64,000 nucleotides of DNA from Agathobacter sp. (GTDB lineage: Bacteria > Bacillota > Clostridia > Lachnospirales > Lachnospiraceae). Where the stretch lies: assembly GCA_022772675.1 (NCBI GenBank), contig JALEZW010000030.1, positions 1 to 64,000 on the forward strand. Reading direction: 5' to 3'. Position numbers and translations under genes: made by a program. The stretch's first letter is position 1. Each line of letters starts with the position of its first letter. Below, one piece after another: positions 26,951 through 36,503 of the stretch. The notes under the pieces were generated by a model, which saw only the letters and a list, made by a program, of their open reading frames with translations, searched no databases and was not told the DNA's origin.

Positions 26951-27919
26951 TCAGTCACCATTTACAAACTGAAAAATATTATACTGTCCATATTCCGTGG
27001 TATAGACATAATCCGGCAGGTGAATACTTGTCTTTTCCTCCACAGACCACTTATAGGGATAAATTTTCTCATAATCACTGACAAAACTTTTCGGCACAAT
27101 CACCATATAATTATTCGTTTTCTTCTGATATGCCGACCAAAGCTCATTTTCAATCTCCTCCCCGGAATTGCAGACATGACCTATCAGTGAGATAAAGGCA
27201 TTATTATCTGCAATACACGCAGGGTATTCCCCCGCATCCCACCAATGATTCCGGGAAATGACAGAATCCGGCACCAGAAAATAATTATAGCTGATCATTC
27301 CCTTTCTGTCCGGAACCGGATCATCAAATGTCACGTCCACATGATACCAGCAATTATCCAGACAGACAATATTCCAGGCATGATTTTCCGTATCCTCCTC
27401 ATCATTCCCTTTCTGCCCTGCGGAATTGTCCGCTTTGTCCGCTTTTCCCGCTCCCTCAATATTTTCCATTTCCTCCTGTTCTCCTGCCGTACCTACCATA
27501 ACCTTGCAGGGAATATCCAGCTCATCCATAAAAGCCTTAAAAGCCGCAGCATATCCCTCACACACTGCGATATGATTTACCAGTACACCTCTGGGGGTAA
27601 AGGATTCACTGGGGATGGTATCCTTCCGGTAATTCTCATAGTCATAGGCACAGTTTAAAACAATGTAATCGTGGATTACCTTTACTTTCTGTGCATCGGA
27701 CATGTCTGCCGTGATACTCTTTGCAATTACGTCCTGCACTGCCTGTTTCACTTCCTTGTCTGCGGACGCAGCATGATCCACGTTCCAGATCAGATCATCC
27801 GGATCATAATCTCCCGTCTCACTGCTGCCGTATTTATGCCATGAAAAGGCTGCGGCACACAGACATATACACAGTATGAACATTAACGTCTTTGCGCCGG
27901 AATGTTGATTTCTTCCCAT
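26951..27919 (-). CDS. Secreted transglutaminase-like protein
   Basis: A 322-residue protein with an N-terminal hydrophobic segment (about 11-28) serving as signal or anchor. The core has Cys in VCEGYAAAFKAFMDEL, His in NHAWNIVCL and Asp in YHVDVTFDD, the transglutaminase/papain-like triad. A Glu/Asp/Lys-rich insert of about 25 residues separates Cys and His blocks. The ATG at 27919 has AAAGGA 6 nt upstream; in-frame ATGs at 27958 and 27934 lack it. An intrinsic terminator (27937-27979) ends just before its ribosome binding site, so its own promoter must lie close by or readthrough is used. Substrate unknown. Confidence 0.82.
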   Translation of the reverse strand: MGRNQHSGAKTLMFILCICLCAAAFSWHKYGSSETGDYDPDDLIWNVDHAASADKEVKQAVQDVIAKSITADMSDAQKVKVIHDYIVLNCAYDYENYRKDTIPSESFTPRGVLVNHIAVCEGYAAAFKAFMDELDIPCKVMVGTAGEQEEMENIEGAGKADKADNSAGQKGNDEEDTENHAWNIVCLDNCWYHVDVTFDDPVPDRKGMISYNYFLVPDSVISRNHWWDAGEYPACIADNNAFISLIGHVCNSGEEIENELWSAYQKKTNNYMVIVPKSFVSDYEKIYPYKWSVEEKTSIHLPDYVYTTEYGQYNIFQFVNGD

Positions 27920-27936
27920 TTTTATTCCTTTCATAA

Positions 27937-27979
27937 CCAAAAAAGAGAGAAATAACAACTTTGTGCTATATTCTCTCTT
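27937..27979 (-). terminator. Intrinsic terminator after the C39-like gene
   Basis: On the minus strand AGAGAGAA (27971-27978 complement) pairs with TTCTCTCT (27944-27951 complement) and is followed by TTTTTT. It lies 33 nt after the stop at 28012 and directly upstream of the ribosome binding site of the next gene. Confidence 0.7.
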
Positions 27980-28011
27980 CTACCTGCTGTTTTCAATCCT
28001 GCACTGATAAA

Positions 28012-28857
28012 TTATATCCCCAAAATATCCATAGCAGCAATATTCATACCTGCTTCATTCAAATCCAAATCTCCGAAGGCATTCTCCCCTACCAGAGAAA
28101 CATAATCTCCCAGCAAAATATTCTCCAGGTATTCGCAGTCCGCAAAAGCATTTTCCGCAATACGGGTCACCCTGTATGTTTTTCCTCTATAAGTAACCGT
28201 TGTGGGAACATCCAGACTGTCCGCCTGTGTATTCACCATTCCGGTAACCTGAACCGTATCCTTTCCGCTTCCGGAATCAATTACCTGATATTTCAGGTTG
28301 TCTGCAGTAAAACTGTCTCTGTCTATGTACCAGACCGCTCTCGCTCTTTCCATTTTTACTCCATAAGCACTGCTCAAAGGCACTCTGCCTTTCCGGACAC
28401 AATTTGCAGGATCGGCACAGTAAAATCTCCCATCCGTGTAATCCGTAAGCAATACCGCATGGGGAACCGTTTTATCATACAGCACAATTCCCTCCGGATG
28501 CTGGGACAATAATGTCTTTAACCGGTTCTTGTTGGCACTTCCTCCCGGCAGTGAACCGTGTTTTACTGACATCCCCCCATAGGTAAAATTCCACTTAAGT
28601 CCCCCTGCCCATGCAGTCTTTCGAACAGTGGACTCCTTAATATCAGACCAGTTCTCATTTCCGTCATAGATAGCAGCCCGACGCAGCATCATTGCCGCAG
28701 AGCTTAAGGTACAGGTCCCCCTCTGGTTCTGTTTCTGATAAACTTCCGGTCTGTCAACGCTTCCGGTTTCTGCTGCCTGTACCGATACCGGAAGCATCAA
28801 TGTCAAAATCATACTGACTGTTGCTAACAAACTCACCCATTTTCTTTTCTTCTGCAT
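28012..28857 (-). CDS. Secreted C39-like cysteine peptidase with BspA-type leucine-rich tail
   Basis: A 281-residue exported protein. Residues 1-28 are a signal peptide ending in VQA. QRGTCTLSSAAMMLRRA has the Cys expected of a C39-like papain fold, VPHAVLLTDY the His, and YCADPAN the Asp/Asn. The C-terminal third (RVTRIAENAFADCEYLENILL) is a single BspA-type LRR_5 unit, a surface-adhesion-like module. The best start is the ATG at 28857 (GGGGTATTTT leader); an ATG 12 nt earlier is less likely. The gene ends in a terminator (27937). The combination of fold and LRR suggests an extracellular peptidase or toxin-like protein; targets unknown. Confidence 0.78.
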   Translation of the reverse strand: MQKKRKWVSLLATVSMILTLMLPVSVQAAETGSVDRPEVYQKQNQRGTCTLSSAAMMLRRAAIYDGNENWSDIKESTVRKTAWAGGLKWNFTYGGMSVKHGSLPGGSANKNRLKTLLSQHPEGIVLYDKTVPHAVLLTDYTDGRFYCADPANCVRKGRVPLSSAYGVKMERARAVWYIDRDSFTADNLKYQVIDSGSGKDTVQVTGMVNTQADSLDVPTTVTYRGKTYRVTRIAENAFADCEYLENILLGDYVSLVGENAFGDLDLNEAGMNIAAMDILGI

Positions 28858-28974
28858 AAAATACCCCATTTTGTAAATGTTACAATTTTTTATCGAAAAT
28901 CTTGACCTTTTTCCTTGTGACCGGTTTATTATAACACATTTAATTTGGAATTTGTTAACTTTTTTAAAATTTTA

Positions 28975-30147
28975 TTAAGATTTTTTTACGTTTTTACTCA
29001 ATGCCACAACATTTTCGACATGACGGGTGAAGGGAAACATATCATATGGCGTACACTCCGTCATCCGGTATCCGTGCCCCGTCAGATATTTAAGGTCCCG
29101 GGCAAGTGTATCCGGTCCGCAGGAAACATACACAATCCTTTTCGGGGAAAGTTTTATAATCGAGGACAGAAAAGCCTCATCACTTCCGGTACGGGGCGGA
29201 TCCATGATAACCACATCTGCCTTCTCCCCTTTTTCTGCCATATTTACCATGAACTCACCGGCATCCCCGTGATAAAACCGGATATTATGGATATCGTTTC
29301 TCTTTGCATTTGTGATGGCATCCTTTATGGCATCCTGGTTTAACTCCACTCCCATCACGTTCTTCGCAAAGCGGCTTGCAATCAGTCCAATGGTACCGGT
29401 TCCACAATAGGCATCGATTACCGTTTCTTTTCCGGTCAGCCCGGCACAGGCAATGGCTTTTTGATAAAGCAGTTCGGTCTGCTCCGGATTCACCTGATAA
29501 AAAGATGATGGGGAAATGCGAAAGGTGCACCCACACAGTTTGTCCTCTATATATCCCTTTCCGTATACCGTAATATTACGGTCTCCCAGCACCATGCTGG
29601 TACGCCTGTCATTTACATTGATCACGACGGTACTGATTTCGGGATGGTTTTTGCGAAGGGCTTTCACAAAATTATTTTTTGAGGGCAGAATCGGGGAGGC
29701 AAGCACTAATACCACCATAATCTGACCGCTGTGATACCCTTTCCGCACAAGCACATGCCGGAGCAGACCGTAACCGGTGTCCTCATCATAAGTTTTGATC
29801 CGGAAGGAACGGAGCAGATTTTTGATATCCCTGATAATGGCATCCGCCTCTTCGTTTTCAATCAGACATTTCTCAATATCCACCACATCATGAGAATTCT
29901 TCTCATACACCCCCGCAACAACCTGCCCCTTTCGCGTACAGTCAAATGCCGCCTGTACCTTATGCCGGTAATGCAGTGGGTCCTTCATTCCCACAATAGG
30001 ATTCACCTTACCAAAGGGCTTCATGAGTTTTTTCATATATGCCTGTTTTTTCGCCAGCTGCTCCTCGTAGGGGACTCCCTGATAATCACAGCCGCCGCAT
30101 TTTTTGGCGTATGGACATGTCTTACTGTTTTCCTGTTTGTTCTGCAT
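28975..30147 (-). CDS. 23S rRNA (uracil-5-)-methyltransferase, RumA/RlmCD type
   Basis: A 390-residue SAM-dependent RNA methyltransferase. CPYAKKCGGCDYQGV near residue 11 provides Cys ligands for a [4Fe-4S] cluster. DAYCGTGTIGL near 246 is the SAM motif I, MDPPRTG near 317 the catalytic motif, and YVSCGPDTLARDL carries the nucleophilic Cys. It lacks the N-terminal TRAM domain of the longer homologues (about 450 residues). It methylates U at 23S positions equivalent to 747 or 1939; which one is not decidable here. GGGAGAG precedes the start. Confidence 0.9.
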   Translation of the reverse strand: MQNKQENSKTCPYAKKCGGCDYQGVPYEEQLAKKQAYMKKLMKPFGKVNPIVGMKDPLHYRHKVQAAFDCTRKGQVVAGVYEKNSHDVVDIEKCLIENEEADAIIRDIKNLLRSFRIKTYDEDTGYGLLRHVLVRKGYHSGQIMVVLVLASPILPSKNNFVKALRKNHPEISTVVINVNDRRTSMVLGDRNITVYGKGYIEDKLCGCTFRISPSSFYQVNPEQTELLYQKAIACAGLTGKETVIDAYCGTGTIGLIASRFAKNVMGVELNQDAIKDAITNAKRNDIHNIRFYHGDAGEFMVNMAEKGEKADVVIMDPPRTGSDEAFLSSIIKLSPKRIVYVSCGPDTLARDLKYLTGHGYRMTECTPYDMFPFTRHVENVVALSKNVKKS

Positions 30148-30273
30148 AATCTCTCCCTGATATTTTCATTATTTGCTCATGCATTGCATGAAGCTATTGG
30201 TGCGATACTGATTATACATCATATTCTGCAGAAATTCATCTTAAAATCCATATATCCCCCAAATGTAGAAGGA

Positions 30274-30307
30274 GCACCGCTGCATAGACCAGTTTGTGCA
30301 GTGGTGC
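30274..30307. repeat. Intergenic 11-bp hairpin and partial repeat
   Basis: GCACCGCTGCA (30274-30284) and TGCAGTGGTGC (30297-30307) form an 11-bp stem with one G-U pair and a 12-nt loop. Downstream, GATGATATGGAGGCTGCCCCTCAT (about 30317-30340) resembles the dispersed ATGATATGAGGG hairpin family. It lies between the minus-strand rumA promoter region and the end of the choice-of-anchor gene. No T-run follows, so a termination role is uncertain. Confidence 0.6.
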
Positions 30308-30345
30308 CCCCTGTTAGATGATATGGAGGCTGCCCCTCATTTTAT

Positions 30346-32085
30346 CTATTTGACTTTTACCATTACGTTAAGTACCTTTGTTTTTCCGTTTTTCAGTGTA
30401 ACCGTAACTGTAATTGATGCATTTCCGGACTTTTGGGCTGTAATCTTACCGGATTGGCTAACAGTTGCCACGGACTGCTTAGCAGAGGTATAGGTGATCT
30501 TTCCATTCTGGTTTTCCACAAAGCACAGTCCCTCCGGGGAGACATCTCCCTGTATCTCACTTGCAAACTCACGGCTGTTGATGTAGTTGACAAACTCTGC
30601 CTTGGCAGGATCCGTGATATCGTAGACCATAATGCCGCCGATTCGCTCAATGGCGATAAAGGCATAGGTCTTTCCGTTTACTGTGCCGATGGTCACATTC
30701 TCCGGCTCCGGCCCCTTTTTGCCGCTTCTGTCGTCCTTATCAATGTTATCATTAGAGCAGTTGAAATGGTCCGGAATGTACTCTGCGGTAATGCGCTCGA
30801 AATCATCTTTGCTGTCGTAAACCTCATTAAGACCGTCAGCATTCACCTCAAATATGGTGAAACTTCTGCCACCGTAGAGAACCTTTTCATTTTCTTTATC
30901 ATTCGGAAGTCCGGCGCATTTTTCCGGATCCAGAAAGGTAATCTTTTTGCCGGTTATAGTTGCATCTTTTGTCTCGTTAGAATATTCATTTGGCGTCTTT
31001 TCTGCCCAAACTCTGGAATCCCCCTCGTTTGCCGTTACCAGATAGGTTTTTCCGGCATTCTCATAGAGAGCAATTCCATCGGGCATTCTGGCACCCACGA
31101 TGTCTGCATAGATTTTCGCCTCATATTGCGTATCTTTGCTATTTTTGTCTACAGGTACCTGACTGTAATCTTCAAAGCCCACGGAGTAAATCCCGGTGAA
31201 CTTCTTTTCTGCAATGTTAAGAACCGCTACGGCATTTGCCTCCTGAAGGGAGACGTAGGCGGTTTTGTCATCGGAGGATACGGCGATATATTCCGGCTCC
31301 AGATCCGCTTCCGGTGAAAGGATTTCTCCGTTCACTTTGCCGATCAGGATGTTTTTCGCGGTCAGTTCCTCTGCGGTAAATCCGTTAAAATACACCTGCT
31401 GTGAGGTTTTCCCGGTAAGACTGATGACGGAGACACTTCCCTTCGGATCCTGGGTATCCGTTCCAAAGCCATTTCTCGGTTCTCCCTCATCCGCAGATAA
31501 AATCGTATCATTATTTGCAAAGGTCACCATATCCGGCTGTACCCCGACGGTGAAATACTGTGGATTCTCCAGAGAGCCATCGTCTTTGCAGTCAAACACT
31601 GCCACGATACCTGCAGTTGCGTAGTCTGCATGCTGCACAGCTGCCGCAAGCTTCGTTCCGTCTGGAGAAATATCGCTCTCTGCCTTATCAGCCTCTGGGA
31701 GATCATAAGTTAACTTTGTCTCGTCTATCGAATTTTCCTGAAGTGTAATCAGGTAAGATTGTTTGGAGCCAATTACTGTTTCCCCGGTAAAATCAATTGT
31801 TTTATCAATCACGTTGTCCGACTGATTGTCCAGCTCAAGCTGATACCCCTCCAGCGAAACATTCTCCTTCGTGGGATTATAAAGCTCAATAAAACTTTTA
31901 GCAATTGGTGCATCTGAATTAGTTCCCCTGCCATACACCTGATTGATAATCAGATGATCTACTACTGCCTCATCCAGCCCATCCTGCCCTGCCTGCGCCT
32001 CAGCGGTAACCGGAATTCCTGCTGCTGCAAGGGCTGCCGCCATCAAAACGGCTGTCTTACGTGTCCATTTGTTGTATTTTTTCAT
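30346..32085 (-). CDS. Secreted choice-of-anchor I protein with lamin-tail and Big2-like domains
   Basis: A 579-residue exported protein. A signal peptide (about 1-31) is followed by a lamin-tail domain (about 36-110; VYGRGTNSDAPIAKSFIELYNPT), a beta-propeller-like choice-of-anchor I region (about 130-510; many DGT, YIAVSSDDKTAYVSLQEANAVAV type blades), and a partial Big2-like tail (VATVSQSGKITAQKSGNASITV). The ATG at 32085 follows GTAAAGGAGA; the much longer in-frame reading upstream to 32427 is antisense to the gene at 32321 and lacks a site. No catalytic residue is evident. Probably a cell-surface binding or phytase-like protein. Confidence 0.82.
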   Translation of the reverse strand: MKKYNKWTRKTAVLMAAALAAAGIPVTAEAQAGQDGLDEAVVDHLIINQVYGRGTNSDAPIAKSFIELYNPTKENVSLEGYQLELDNQSDNVIDKTIDFTGETVIGSKQSYLITLQENSIDETKLTYDLPEADKAESDISPDGTKLAAAVQHADYATAGIVAVFDCKDDGSLENPQYFTVGVQPDMVTFANNDTILSADEGEPRNGFGTDTQDPKGSVSVISLTGKTSQQVYFNGFTAEELTAKNILIGKVNGEILSPEADLEPEYIAVSSDDKTAYVSLQEANAVAVLNIAEKKFTGIYSVGFEDYSQVPVDKNSKDTQYEAKIYADIVGARMPDGIALYENAGKTYLVTANEGDSRVWAEKTPNEYSNETKDATITGKKITFLDPEKCAGLPNDKENEKVLYGGRSFTIFEVNADGLNEVYDSKDDFERITAEYIPDHFNCSNDNIDKDDRSGKKGPEPENVTIGTVNGKTYAFIAIERIGGIMVYDITDPAKAEFVNYINSREFASEIQGDVSPEGLCFVENQNGKITYTSAKQSVATVSQSGKITAQKSGNASITVTVTLKNGKTKVLNVMVKVK

Positions 32086-32320
32086 ACTGCTCTCCTTTAC
32101 AATGATTTTGCTACCATCATAGTAAAGGATTGTAAAATCCACTATACCCTCTTTGTAAATTTGCCGTAATTGCAGATTTTTACTACAATCAACAATACAT
32201 TGACAAGTCATCCCCATAAACATATAGTTAATATTAAGAGAAAACAATAAGACGGATACAACAGGAGATACAGCATCTGCCTGATTAAAACAGTTATTAA
32301 ATAAGGAGATATGCATTGCT

Positions 32321-32812
32321 ATGACAAGAAGAGAACGTGAGGTAACAGACCCAAAGGAAATTATCAGGATTTTAGACAAGTGTAAAGTTGTACATATAGG
32401 GCTTGTGGATAAAGACCAGCCATACATCGTGCCAATGAATTACGGCTATGAGATGGAAAAGGAGCGATTGACCCTCTATCTCCACGGTGCCGCACAGGGC
32501 TACAAACTGGATGTGATGCGTGCAAATCCCAAGGTCTGCTTCGAAATGGAATGCGATGTTGCCCCATTCGAGGGAGAGGTGGCATGCCAGTACGGCACCA
32601 GCTACTCCTCCATCATCGGAAGGGGTACTGCTGAAATTGTGGATGATGCAGAGGAAAAAAAGCATGCACTATCCATTCTCATGAAAACACAGACCGGAAA
32701 GGATTTCACCTTTGATAACAGGATGGTTTCCATCGTCAGTGTCATTAAGATTCATGTGACAGAGTATACTGCAAAATGCCGCCCGCTGCCGGAAGGACTT
32801 CGACGCTTATAA
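32321..32812 (+). CDS. Pyridoxamine 5'-phosphate oxidase family (NimA-like) flavoprotein
   Basis: A 163-residue split-barrel flavoprotein. MTRREREVTDPKEIIRIL then VVHIGLVDKDQPYIVPMNYGY and LYLHGAAQGYKLDVMRANPKVCFE match NimA-like members, which bind FMN or haem and reduce small substrates. An AAGGAGATATG leader with the ATG 12 nt downstream of the site. It is a single plus-strand gene with no clear operon partner. The exact reaction is unknown. Confidence 0.88.
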   Translation: MTRREREVTDPKEIIRILDKCKVVHIGLVDKDQPYIVPMNYGYEMEKERLTLYLHGAAQGYKLDVMRANPKVCFEMECDVAPFEGEVACQYGTSYSSIIGRGTAEIVDDAEEKKHALSILMKTQTGKDFTFDNRMVSIVSVIKIHVTEYTAKCRPLPEGLRRL

Positions 32813-32880
32813 AGCAAATTTCCCAGATCCAGGTCCTTAAGCTCCACAGAACACCAGGTCTTATATCGTCAAAGAGCACC

Positions 32881-33900
32881 TCATTTTCTTACTTTAACGA
32901 CAAAGCCGGTTACCACAAGAACAACTGCATACAGATTCAGCCCTAAAGCAGTAAGATATAGTTTCACCGGAAGCGGAAGAGGCTTCAGATTAATGCTCTG
33001 CAGGGCACCGGTTTCCCTGATTTTTTCACGGATGTGCGAAAGCGAAGTACGGAAACTGCGTTTAAAACGCACTTCGTGAAAAATAGCAATGATAAGCCAG
33101 TTTGCTCTGCAGGCATTGAGCTGAATGTCGATGCGCGGATCTTTTCCTCCCAGATGTTCCTTTAGATAATCAGACAGATACTGATTATGATAAAAATAAT
33201 TACTGTCATAGCAGCTCATAATAGAGGACATATTGCAACGGTTATAGTGATAAAGAACATCATCGGAAAAATAGACGGAATCTGCATAGTACAGGCATTC
33301 AAATACAAACCCCTGCTCCTCCCGCTGCCGAAGCCGTTCGTCCCGGCAATAGTGCTCCTGCAGCAGCTCTCGCTTATATGCCTTGTTATAGGCCTGAGGA
33401 GAAACCAACGGAGTACAGAAAGACTGCCGGCTGTCATACATCATATATGGATAAATGTCGGTATCAAGCTTCTGCTTCTGATAAAGTCCCGGTGTCACAT
33501 GGGAGACCGGAACATAATTGTGGTCAGAATACTCGTAAGAAATATTCCAGATAACCATATCCGGCTGATTATTTTCTGAAATATGCGCGTAAATACGCTG
33601 TAAAGCATCAGGTACAATCCAGTCATCGCTGTCAACATAACAGATATATTTGCCGCAGGCAGTCTTCACACCGGTATTTCTGGCACTGACAATGCCGCCG
33701 TTTTTTTTATGAATCAGGCGGATACGACTGTCCTTTTCTGCATAGGAAGCGCATATATCAGGGCTTATGTCTGTGGAACCGTCATTGATTAATAAAAGTT
33801 CAAAATCGGAAAAGCTTTGGGATATAATACTGTCAAGACAATGCGGCAGATAATCAGCGGTATTATATACGGGTACAATCACGGAAAAATAAGGTTGCAT
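32881..33900 (-). CDS. Family 2 glycosyltransferase
   Basis: A 339-residue GT-A enzyme. YFSVIVPVYNTADYLPHCL at the N terminus, NDGSTD near 38, and the DxD-type CYVDSDDW near 85 give the nucleotide-sugar binding site and metal ligands. The C-terminal part is basic and includes a hydrophobic stretch (about 305-330), perhaps a membrane contact. The ATG at 33900 has AGAAAGGA 7 nt upstream, better than the upstream ATG at 33921 which lies in the end of the preceding gene. It is tandem with a second GT2. The product is likely a surface glycan; the sugar is unknown. Confidence 0.88.
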   Translation of the reverse strand: MQPYFSVIVPVYNTADYLPHCLDSIISQSFSDFELLLINDGSTDISPDICASYAEKDSRIRLIHKKNGGIVSARNTGVKTACGKYICYVDSDDWIVPDALQRIYAHISENNQPDMVIWNISYEYSDHNYVPVSHVTPGLYQKQKLDTDIYPYMMYDSRQSFCTPLVSPQAYNKAYKRELLQEHYCRDERLRQREEQGFVFECLYYADSVYFSDDVLYHYNRCNMSSIMSCYDSNYFYHNQYLSDYLKEHLGGKDPRIDIQLNACRANWLIIAIFHEVRFKRSFRTSLSHIREKIRETGALQSINLKPLPLPVKLYLTALGLNLYAVVLVVTGFVVKVRK

Positions 33901-33917
33901 AGGAAATCCTTTCTCTG

Positions 33918-34952
33918 TCAAATTTGTGGAAATAAATGTGACTTTATTGCAAAATGAAGAAGCAGCATACAGGTAGAAGGCATATGGTCAAATAGCCACA
34001 GTCTGGATTTTATGCCAATACCGGAACCTGACACAAATGGATGCCAGTCATGGTAGGACTGGTGGAAACGTGTCATCAGCTGTCTTTGGTAATCCGGTAA
34101 TCTTTTGACATAGCGGCACTTATAGGCACAGCTCATGATTTTAGTCAGGTAACGGCAGACAGCTTTTCCCAGATATTCCTCTTCATGATTCTGCAGCCAG
34201 AAGGAACATTGTTCCTCTAATGCATCCAGAGTATCCAGATTTTTCGGAGAAAAAGTCTGCATAATACTGCCGGAGCGTTTTCGGTATGCATAGACAGGGG
34301 CAGGAATATATGCAACTCTTTCCTGTTCATAAAGAACCCGATAGGTAACAAATTCATCTTCATGGTACCTTTGTTCCGGATAGCGGTAATGAAAATGATC
34401 GGTTTGATAAAGCTTTGCCCAGGCCGTAGTAAAATTAATATAATATGAATCTGAATAAATCCTGCCGCAAGCCCTAGGTCCGGTAAGAATCTGAACCGGA
34501 CCAGCCTCCACGGACGGGGCTGGAAGTTTTTCACTAAACGTTAGGTAACTGCCAATCGCAACAGAAGCTGCGGAGGAAACTGCAGCATGATATAATTGTT
34601 CAATCGACTGTGGAAACAGACAGTCATCTCCATCCAGAAAGCACAGCCAGGTACCGTTGGCATTTGAAATGCCGGTGTTTCTTGCCTCTGACAAACCTCC
34701 ATTCTTCTTGTGAATAATATGAATGCGTTCATCCAGAAGACTGAGTTCGTCACAGAGATCAGCGGTTTTGTCAGTGGAACCATCATCTATTATGAGAATT
34801 TCAAGCTGTTGATAGCTTTGACATAAAACAGAGAGGACACATTCCTTTAAATAATCCTGAATATTGTATGCCGGAATAATAATACTGATCAATTCCTGAT
34901 TCAGCTTTTCTCCTGACTGTACTTTTTGACAGCTGTTCTTCGTATTAACCAT
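33918..34952 (-). CDS. Family 2 glycosyltransferase
   Basis: A 344-residue GT-A enzyme with LISIIIPAYNIQDYLKEC, IIDDGSTDKTADLC and CFLDGDDCLFP (the metal-binding DGDD). It is about 25-30% like its neighbour by eye and begins the pair; the next gene begins 17 nt after its stop. GGAGGAG lies before the ATG. There is no visible polymerase, flippase or sugar-nucleotide gene nearby, so this is a small, orphan glycan unit. Confidence 0.87.
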   Translation of the reverse strand: MVNTKNSCQKVQSGEKLNQELISIIIPAYNIQDYLKECVLSVLCQSYQQLEILIIDDGSTDKTADLCDELSLLDERIHIIHKKNGGLSEARNTGISNANGTWLCFLDGDDCLFPQSIEQLYHAAVSSAASVAIGSYLTFSEKLPAPSVEAGPVQILTGPRACGRIYSDSYYINFTTAWAKLYQTDHFHYRYPEQRYHEDEFVTYRVLYEQERVAYIPAPVYAYRKRSGSIMQTFSPKNLDTLDALEEQCSFWLQNHEEEYLGKAVCRYLTKIMSCAYKCRYVKRLPDYQRQLMTRFHQSYHDWHPFVSGSGIGIKSRLWLFDHMPSTCMLLLHFAIKSHLFPQI

Positions 34953-35011
34953 AGCCAGATTCTCCTCCGCCTGTCATGAAAATCTATTGCATTTACACTA
35001 TTATTGAGGTA

Positions 35012-36229
35012 TTACTTCTCCTCGCACACTTGAAAGATGAAGAACTTGAGATAGTAGCTCTCATCCGCCGCCCACAAAATCGGATGATCCGGAGCCTGAG
35101 TCCGAAATTCCACCTGACGAAGGCGCTTGTGTGTTGATCTTGCGGCCTCGCGGATAGTTTTGGTGAAAAGCTCCTGGGTCATAAAGTGAGAGCAGGAGCA
35201 GGTAGCAAGATAACCGCCATCCTTCACCAGCTTTAACCCCTTCATGTTAATCTCACGATAACCCTTGATAGCATTCTTTGTGGCTTCCCGGGATTTGGTA
35301 AAAGCCGGCGGATCCAGGATTACCACATCATATTTCTCTCCTGCGGCTGCCAGCTTCGGAAGCTCATCCAGCACATTTGCGCAGCGGAAATGAACCGTAT
35401 CCTGCAGGTTATTGCGTCTGGCATTTTCTGTGGCCTGCTCCAGCGCATACTCGGAGATATCCAGTCCTGTGACATCCACTGCCCCGGCGATTCCTGCATT
35501 CAATGCAAAGGTTCCCATATGGGTAAAGCAGTCTAACACCTTTTTCCCACGGCAGATTCTCTGCATCGCCAGACGGTTGTACTTCTGGTCCAAGAAAAAT
35601 CCGGTTTTCTGGCCGTTTACCACATCCACCAGATAGTGAACTTTGTTTTCCACAATCTCCACACTGGTATCAAAGGGCTCTCCAATAAAGTCCTTCACTT
35701 TAGGCAGTCCTTCCTTCTTCCGCTCGTTGGCATCGCTTCGCTCGTACACCCCACGAATTGAAATTCCATCTGCAGACAGAATCTCCTTTAATAATGAAAC
35801 GATTGTCGCCTTATAGGCTTCCATTCCAAGGGCAAGACACTGGACCACCAGCACATCCGCATATTTATCCACCACAAGGCCCGGCAGGAAATCTGCTTCC
35901 CCGAAGATGATCCGGCAGGCATTCAGATCTTTCGGTTTTTCCATAACTGTTTTCCGGTAATCCCAGGCATTCTGCACCCGCATCCGCAGGAATTCCTCAT
36001 TGATTTCCTGATTGCCGTGACGGGTCATCAGCCGTATGCGTATTTTGGAATTCTGGTTGATAAATCCACGCCCCATGGGATAACCGTCAAAATCATGTAC
36101 CGTTACAACCTGTCCGTTTTGGAAAGTCCCTGTAATAGTTTCGATTTCATTGTCAAAAATCCATAAGCCTCCAGCTTTAATCGTACGGCCCTCACCCTTT
36201 TTTAATGTAACAATTGTATGATTCTCCAT
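35012..36229 (-). CDS. RlmI-like 23S rRNA cytosine-C5 methyltransferase
   Basis: A 405-residue protein with an N-terminal PUA domain (about 1-80; LKKGEGRTIKAGGLWIFDNEI) and a Rossmann SAM domain. DCFTHMGTFALNAG near 222 is motif I; DVVILDPPAFTKS near 290 motif IV; SCSHFMTQELF near 344 contains the expected Cys. Related to RlmI/YccW, which methylates C1962 of 23S rRNA. The ATG at 36229 has AAGGAG 8 nt upstream. No terminator was recognised after it. Confidence 0.88.
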   Translation of the reverse strand: MENHTIVTLKKGEGRTIKAGGLWIFDNEIETITGTFQNGQVVTVHDFDGYPMGRGFINQNSKIRIRLMTRHGNQEINEEFLRMRVQNAWDYRKTVMEKPKDLNACRIIFGEADFLPGLVVDKYADVLVVQCLALGMEAYKATIVSLLKEILSADGISIRGVYERSDANERKKEGLPKVKDFIGEPFDTSVEIVENKVHYLVDVVNGQKTGFFLDQKYNRLAMQRICRGKKVLDCFTHMGTFALNAGIAGAVDVTGLDISEYALEQATENARRNNLQDTVHFRCANVLDELPKLAAAGEKYDVVILDPPAFTKSREATKNAIKGYREINMKGLKLVKDGGYLATCSCSHFMTQELFTKTIREAARSTHKRLRQVEFRTQAPDHPILWAADESYYLKFFIFQVCEEK

Positions 36230-36432
36230 ATCCGATTCTCCTTCATCCCACATAACCCATCTTTCAAAGCTACCATAAATTATACCTGAAATTCATTCAG
36301 ATACAAGAGTCAAATTTCACTCAGATTATAGCTATAATAACTATTTGCTATAATAAAAATGGCCAACGCATAAAGCGGTTGTATTCTTAAAATAAAAATG
36401 ATAAAATACCTTGTGAAAAGGTGACAGCCTTG

Positions 36433-36456
36433 GAACCCTGTTGTATAACAGGGTTC
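36433..36456 (+). promoter_or_regulatory. Perfect 10-bp hairpin in the but mRNA leader
   Basis: GAACCCTGTT (36433-36442) and AACAGGGTTC (36447-36456) form a perfect stem with a GTAT loop, about 48 nt upstream of the but start codon. No T-run follows, so it is not a terminator; mRNA stabilisation or a regulator-binding palindrome are possible. Candidate -10 boxes TATAAT lie upstream at 36333-36338 and 36349-36354 without strong -35 boxes. Confidence 0.6.
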
Positions 36457-36503
36457 TAAGTAGTTGTACACATACGATTTTACCAGAAGGAGGTCATTAT
36501 CAA

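Noticed and set aside
32086-32427. N-terminal extension of the choice-of-anchor protein
   Set aside because: It lacks a ribosome binding site, lies antisense to the flavoprotein gene, and a signal peptide starts properly at 32085.
36441-36503. Upstream in-frame start of the butyrate CoA-transferase
   Set aside because: It lies within the leader hairpin and has no Shine-Dalgarno sequence, whereas the ATG at 36504 has a strong one and matches the usual protein start.
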